Assembly (NCBI GenBank): GCA_934401915.1
Contig: CAKRSV010000011.1
Coordinates: 1 to 64,000 of the forward strand
Length of the DNA stretch: 64,000 nucleotides
Source of the DNA: an uncultured Lachnospiraceae bacterium
GTDB lineage: Bacteria; Bacillota; Clostridia; Lachnospirales; Lachnospiraceae
Direction: 5' to 3'
A program made the translations under genes and the position numbers. Positions 61,389 to 64,000 of this stretch are shown here, piece after piece. The notes below the pieces were generated by a model. That model was not told where the DNA came from. It saw only the letters and a program-made list of their open reading frames with translations, and ran no database searches. Positions within the stretch are counted from its first letter, which is position 1. Each line of letters starts with the position of its first letter.

Positions 61389-61430
61389 GCGGAAAAAGAG
61401 ACACACCTTCCATGCGTGTCCCTCTTCCGC
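61389..61430 (-). terminator. Terminator of the sugar ABC transporter operon
   Basis: On the minus strand GCGGAAGAGGGACAC pairs with GTGTCTCTTTTTCCGC (one bulged base, G-U pairs) around a short loop. It starts 10 bp past the last permease stop codon and precedes the chemoreceptor gene by about 40 bp. Confidence 0.7.
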
Positions 61431-61439
61431 GCCAAACAC

Positions 61440-62468
61440 CTAAGCAGCCTTCTTGCTCTCTTTCACTCTGGCCAGGATCGCCTGGAGCACGATAAAGAAG
61501 CACAGCAGGATCGCTGTCACGATATTGGCCCAGGAGCTTACCAGCTTACCATTTGACTTGACCAGCGTAGAGATCGTTCCGTTGATCAGGACACCAAACA
61601 GGGTTCCGACTACATTTCCCACACCGCCTGTCAGCAGTGTACCACCAATAACTGCGGATGATATTGCATCCATTTCAAAGCCGGTTGCCTGAGAGGTCGT
61701 GCCGCTCATGGTATTGAGTGCGTAGCAGATTCCTCCGATGGAGGCCAGAAAACTTGCCAGCACGTAGGTCTTCATTTTTGTTTTGCGCACATCCAGTCCC
61801 ATCAGCGTTGCCGACTGGCTGTTGCCACCCACTGCGTAAATGCTTCTTCCGAAGCGGGTATATTTCAGCATCAGATAGATCAGAAGCACGATGAGAAGGG
61901 CTACCACCACGCTCACGCGGATATACGGTATCTGGAGGATTCCCTTTTTGTTCGTGTACGCTCCGATCCCAAACGGGATGTTGATCTTCATGCTTGAAAG
62001 CGTTGTAAAGAGCTTATCGCTCACGATGCTGACCTGATCCGTACAGATGACCGCCGTCATACCTCTTGCAAAGAACAGACCTGCCATCGTTACGATGAAG
62101 GGCTGGATGTCAAGATAGGCAATGCAGAAGCCCTGCACCGCGCCGAACACGATGCCGATCAGTAGCACCAGAAGCATCAGCACCGGACTCTTCATACCCC
62201 ATTTTTCCATGCCGACTGCCAGAAACATACAATCCATTGCCACCACAGATCCGACGGAAATATCGATACCGCCGGTCAGCATGACGCAGGTCGTTCCACA
62301 AGCCACGCACAGAAGTCCTGCATTGTTGATGAGGATATTCAGAAACGTCTGTAAATGGGTGAAGCCCTTGTCCGCATAGACGATACAGCCCGCGCCATAC
62401 ATCAGGATAAACAGGATGATGGTGATGAGTAATAAGATATTATTGCCTTTGATCTTCAGCTTTTTCAT
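61440..62468 (-). CDS. yjfF: Sugar ABC transporter permease (YjfF-like)
   Basis: 342 residues with eight to ten membrane helices of the ribose/galactose permease family (BPD_transp_2). The landmarks are GGIDISVGSVVAMDCMFLAVGM, the ICTDQVSIVSDKLF outer segment, the cytoplasmic EAA-like YTRFGRSIYAVGGNSQSATLMGLDVRKTKMKTY, and SSAVIGGTLLTGGVGNVVGTLFG. It pairs with a second permease (3-bp gap), as in the YtfQRT-YjfF galactofuranose importer. Next to araABD the substrate is more likely L-arabinose. GGAGG precedes the ATG. Confidence 0.88.
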   Translation of the reverse strand: MKKLKIKGNNILLLITIILFILMYGAGCIVYADKGFTHLQTFLNILINNAGLLCVACGTTCVMLTGGIDISVGSVVAMDCMFLAVGMEKWGMKSPVLMLLVLLIGIVFGAVQGFCIAYLDIQPFIVTMAGLFFARGMTAVICTDQVSIVSDKLFTTLSSMKINIPFGIGAYTNKKGILQIPYIRVSVVVALLIVLLIYLMLKYTRFGRSIYAVGGNSQSATLMGLDVRKTKMKTYVLASFLASIGGICYALNTMSGTTSQATGFEMDAISSAVIGGTLLTGGVGNVVGTLFGVLINGTISTLVKSNGKLVSSWANIVTAILLCFFIVLQAILARVKESKKAA

Positions 62469-62471
62469 CTC

Positions 62472-63542
62472 TTACGCCTCCTTTGCTGCCTTGCGGGCGG
62501 AAAGTTTCTTGAAATAGTCCTTTACCGGGCCTGCCTGGATGACTACGATCAGGATTACCACAATGGCCTTAAATACAGGCGCCTGTGCGGAAGATACGCC
62601 AAGCGCATACAGTGTTGTCGTGATCGCCTGGATCGTGTAGGCTCCGATGATGGAACCTGCCAGATTGAATTTACCGCCGCCAAGACTGTTGCCGCCGAGC
62701 GCAACTGCCAGGATCGCGTCCATTTCCATATTCAGTCCGATATTGTTCGTGTCTGCGGAATAGATACGGGAGGTTGCCGTGATTCCGGCGATTCCGGCGC
62801 ACAGTCCGCAGATGGCGTAGCACATCAGAATGATCTTCGCGGAGTTGAATCCGGAGATCCTTGCCGCCTTTTTATTGATACCGACGCTCTGTACAAAGGT
62901 TCCAAGTGCCGTAAATTTCAGGATCAGCGCCATAATCAGAATACACAGGGCAGCGATCAGGATCGGCGTCGGCAGAAATCCGACATAGGAACCGAAAAAC
63001 TGGAAGGACGGAACTCTTACATACACGATCGCGCTGTTGCAAAGCAGAAGTCCGATCGCACGCCCCGCCGACCAGAGGATCAGGGTCGCAACCATGGGCT
63101 GAATGTTGAGGTAAGCCACCAGAAAACCGTTGAACACGCCGCAGATCACAGCGGTCAGGATTCCGGCTCCGATGCCGACCCAGAGCGGACACGCATACTC
63201 GGATACGTTCGTCACGCCGTAGCCTGCCAGCAGCATACAGCACATACCGCCTGTCAGACTCATCACCGATCCTACCGAAATATCAGTTCCGGCAGAAGCG
63301 GAAACCACCAGCGTCATTCCGATCGCCAGGATAGCAACCTCGCTTCCCCGGTTCAGAATATCGATCAGTCTGCCATACAGCACCGCATTGCCCGATGAAG
63401 TGACCTGTGTACTGATCTGGAAAAAGGAAAACGGAGCGTTTCCACAGGCTATGTCATAGATCACATTTACCAGCATGACCAGTATCATACTGAAAATGGG
63501 CAGGAATAACTGCATTTTCGTTACTTTCCTTATTTTACTCAT
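62472..63542 (-). CDS. ytfT: Sugar ABC transporter permease (YtfT-like)
   Basis: 356 residues from MSKIRKVTKMQLFLPI (GGAGGAGGAG upstream); the open frame starts seven codons earlier. It shares the family pattern: SAGTDISVGSVMSLTGGMCCML, GVFNGFLVAYLNIQPMVATLI, the cytoplasmic LGTFVQSVGINKKAARISGFNSAKI and ILAVALGGNSLGGGKFNLAGSI. It forms a heterodimer with the YjfF-like permease. Its start overlaps the ATPase stop by 8 bp, so the operon order is ATPase, YtfT, YjfF. Confidence 0.9.
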   Translation of the reverse strand: MSKIRKVTKMQLFLPIFSMILVMLVNVIYDIACGNAPFSFFQISTQVTSSGNAVLYGRLIDILNRGSEVAILAIGMTLVVSASAGTDISVGSVMSLTGGMCCMLLAGYGVTNVSEYACPLWVGIGAGILTAVICGVFNGFLVAYLNIQPMVATLILWSAGRAIGLLLCNSAIVYVRVPSFQFFGSYVGFLPTPILIAALCILIMALILKFTALGTFVQSVGINKKAARISGFNSAKIILMCYAICGLCAGIAGITATSRIYSADTNNIGLNMEMDAILAVALGGNSLGGGKFNLAGSIIGAYTIQAITTTLYALGVSSAQAPVFKAIVVILIVVIQAGPVKDYFKKLSARKAAKEA

Positions 63543-64000
63543 GTGCTGCTCCTCCTCCCGCAATCGCGTGCATAACGCCTTCCTGTGTCATCTCTTCTCC
63601 ACCGATCTCTCCTACCTTTGCACCGTCGCGCAGAACCGCCATCCGGTTGCAGGTACGAAGCATCTCCTCGATCTCCGAGGAAATGAAGATAATGCTCTTT
63701 CCTTCCTGTGCCAGCTTGATCACCAGCTTCTGGATCTCCGTCTTTGTTCCGATGTCAATACCTCTCGTCGGTTCATCGAGGATCAGGAAATCCGGATCTG
63801 TCGCCAGCCATCTTGCCAGGATCACCTTCTGCTGATTTCCTCCGGAAAGTCTCTTGATCAGCGTCTCTCTGCTGGCTGTCTTGATCTGCAGCATCTCTAT
63901 GTACTTATCCGCGATCTCGATCTGTTTAGACATCGGGATCTTCTTGAACATGCCAAGCTTTGCCTGCATGGCAAGGATAATATTTTCACGGACAGACAGA
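63535..64000 (-). CDS. ytfR: Sugar ABC transporter ATP-binding protein, C-terminal part (YtfR-like)
   Basis: The gene is cut by the right edge; the frame stays open to the last base (SVRENIILAMQAKLG). The visible ~155 residues are the end of the second ABC domain of a double-ABC monosaccharide ATPase, with signature IKRLSGGNQQKVILARWL, Walker B FLILDEPTRGIDIGTK and switch IIFISSEIEEML. The GTKTEIQKL form is typical of RbsA/AraG/YtfR proteins. The N-terminal domain and the solute-binding protein gene should lie just beyond the window. Confidence 0.9.
   Translation of the reverse strand, partial: LSVRENIILAMQAKLGMFKKIPMSKQIEIADKYIEMLQIKTASRETLIKRLSGGNQQKVILARWLATDPDFLILDEPTRGIDIGTKTEIQKLVIKLAQEGKSIIFISSEIEEMLRTCNRMAVLRDGAKVGEIGGEEMTQEGVMHAIAGGGAAHE

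Overview
The window looks like a chromosomal segment of a Lachnospiraceae-type anaerobic Firmicute (Clostridia). The evidence is the large Firmicute-form SRP RNA, a T-box ahead of metG, strong AGGAGG ribosome-binding sites, a split two-subunit transketolase, families common in that group (DUF5711, DUF6128, DUF624), and roughly 50% GC in core genes with lower GC in an accessory stretch. Genus and species cannot be fixed from the sequence alone. Most core genes lie on the minus strand. All homology statements are recognition from reading; no searches were run.

Layout, left to right. (1) 1-336: two tandem minus-strand promoters pointing off the left edge, in the style of an rRNA operon. (2) 337-11182: CvpA-like, DUF5711 and LysM cell-surface genes; then a housekeeping/sugar string of galM, an alpha-galactosidase, recR, ybaB, dnaX, pfkA and tadA. 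(3) 11183-12854, plus strand: palindromic repeats, tRNA-Ser(CGA), SRP RNA and a radical-SAM protein. (4) 12869-16180: DUF6128 protein, CdaR/PucR-like regulator and an MsmK/UgpC-type sugar ABC ATPase. (5) 16412-19387: a copper island in which CsoR sits ahead of a CopA ATPase that carries a CopZ-like domain fused at its C-terminus, with an internal start; a CsoR-type operator lies inside the promoter spacer. (6) 19488-26201: diguanylate cyclase, DUF624, tandem-HD protein, GNAT, D-lactate dehydrogenase (with an SD-covering hairpin), a secreted helical protein and an alpha/beta hydrolase. (7) 26283-35873: metG with its T-box, an unrecognised secreted/coiled-coil gene pair, SEC-C methionine aminopeptidase, a cytoplasmic GH9 glycosidase and an ABC-F protein.

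(8) About 36000-51600 is an AT-richer accessory region with intact small genes and many broken ones: XRE regulators, a BlaI/BlaR1-like pair with an unusual sensor domain, and a HindIII-like restriction-modification operon. In that operon the nuclease gene has an in-frame amber stop and a short 3' end, while the methyltransferase looks intact. The operon promoter contains a perfect LexA-type palindrome. The region also holds a MATE exporter, GNATs (one frameshifted in an A-tract), an internally deleted LysE, remnants of cupin, DUF6483, ATPase and nitrilase genes, DUF4160/DUF2442 and repeat elements.

(9) 51649-64000 is an L-arabinose/pentose locus: rpe, split transketolase, araD, araB-like kinase, araA, an AraR-type regulator, a chemoreceptor, and the two permeases plus the C-terminal half of the ATPase of a ribose/galactofuranose-type ABC importer that runs off the right edge. 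Together these genes could import L-arabinose, convert it to D-xylulose-5-phosphate and feed it into the pentose phosphate pathway under AraR control.

The most interesting signals are the SOS-type operator on the restriction-modification promoter, the nested CopZ start inside copA, the hairpin over the lactate dehydrogenase ribosome-binding site, the unrecognised two-gene surface module at 28715-31343, and the BlaR1-like protein with a non-penicillin-binding sensor.
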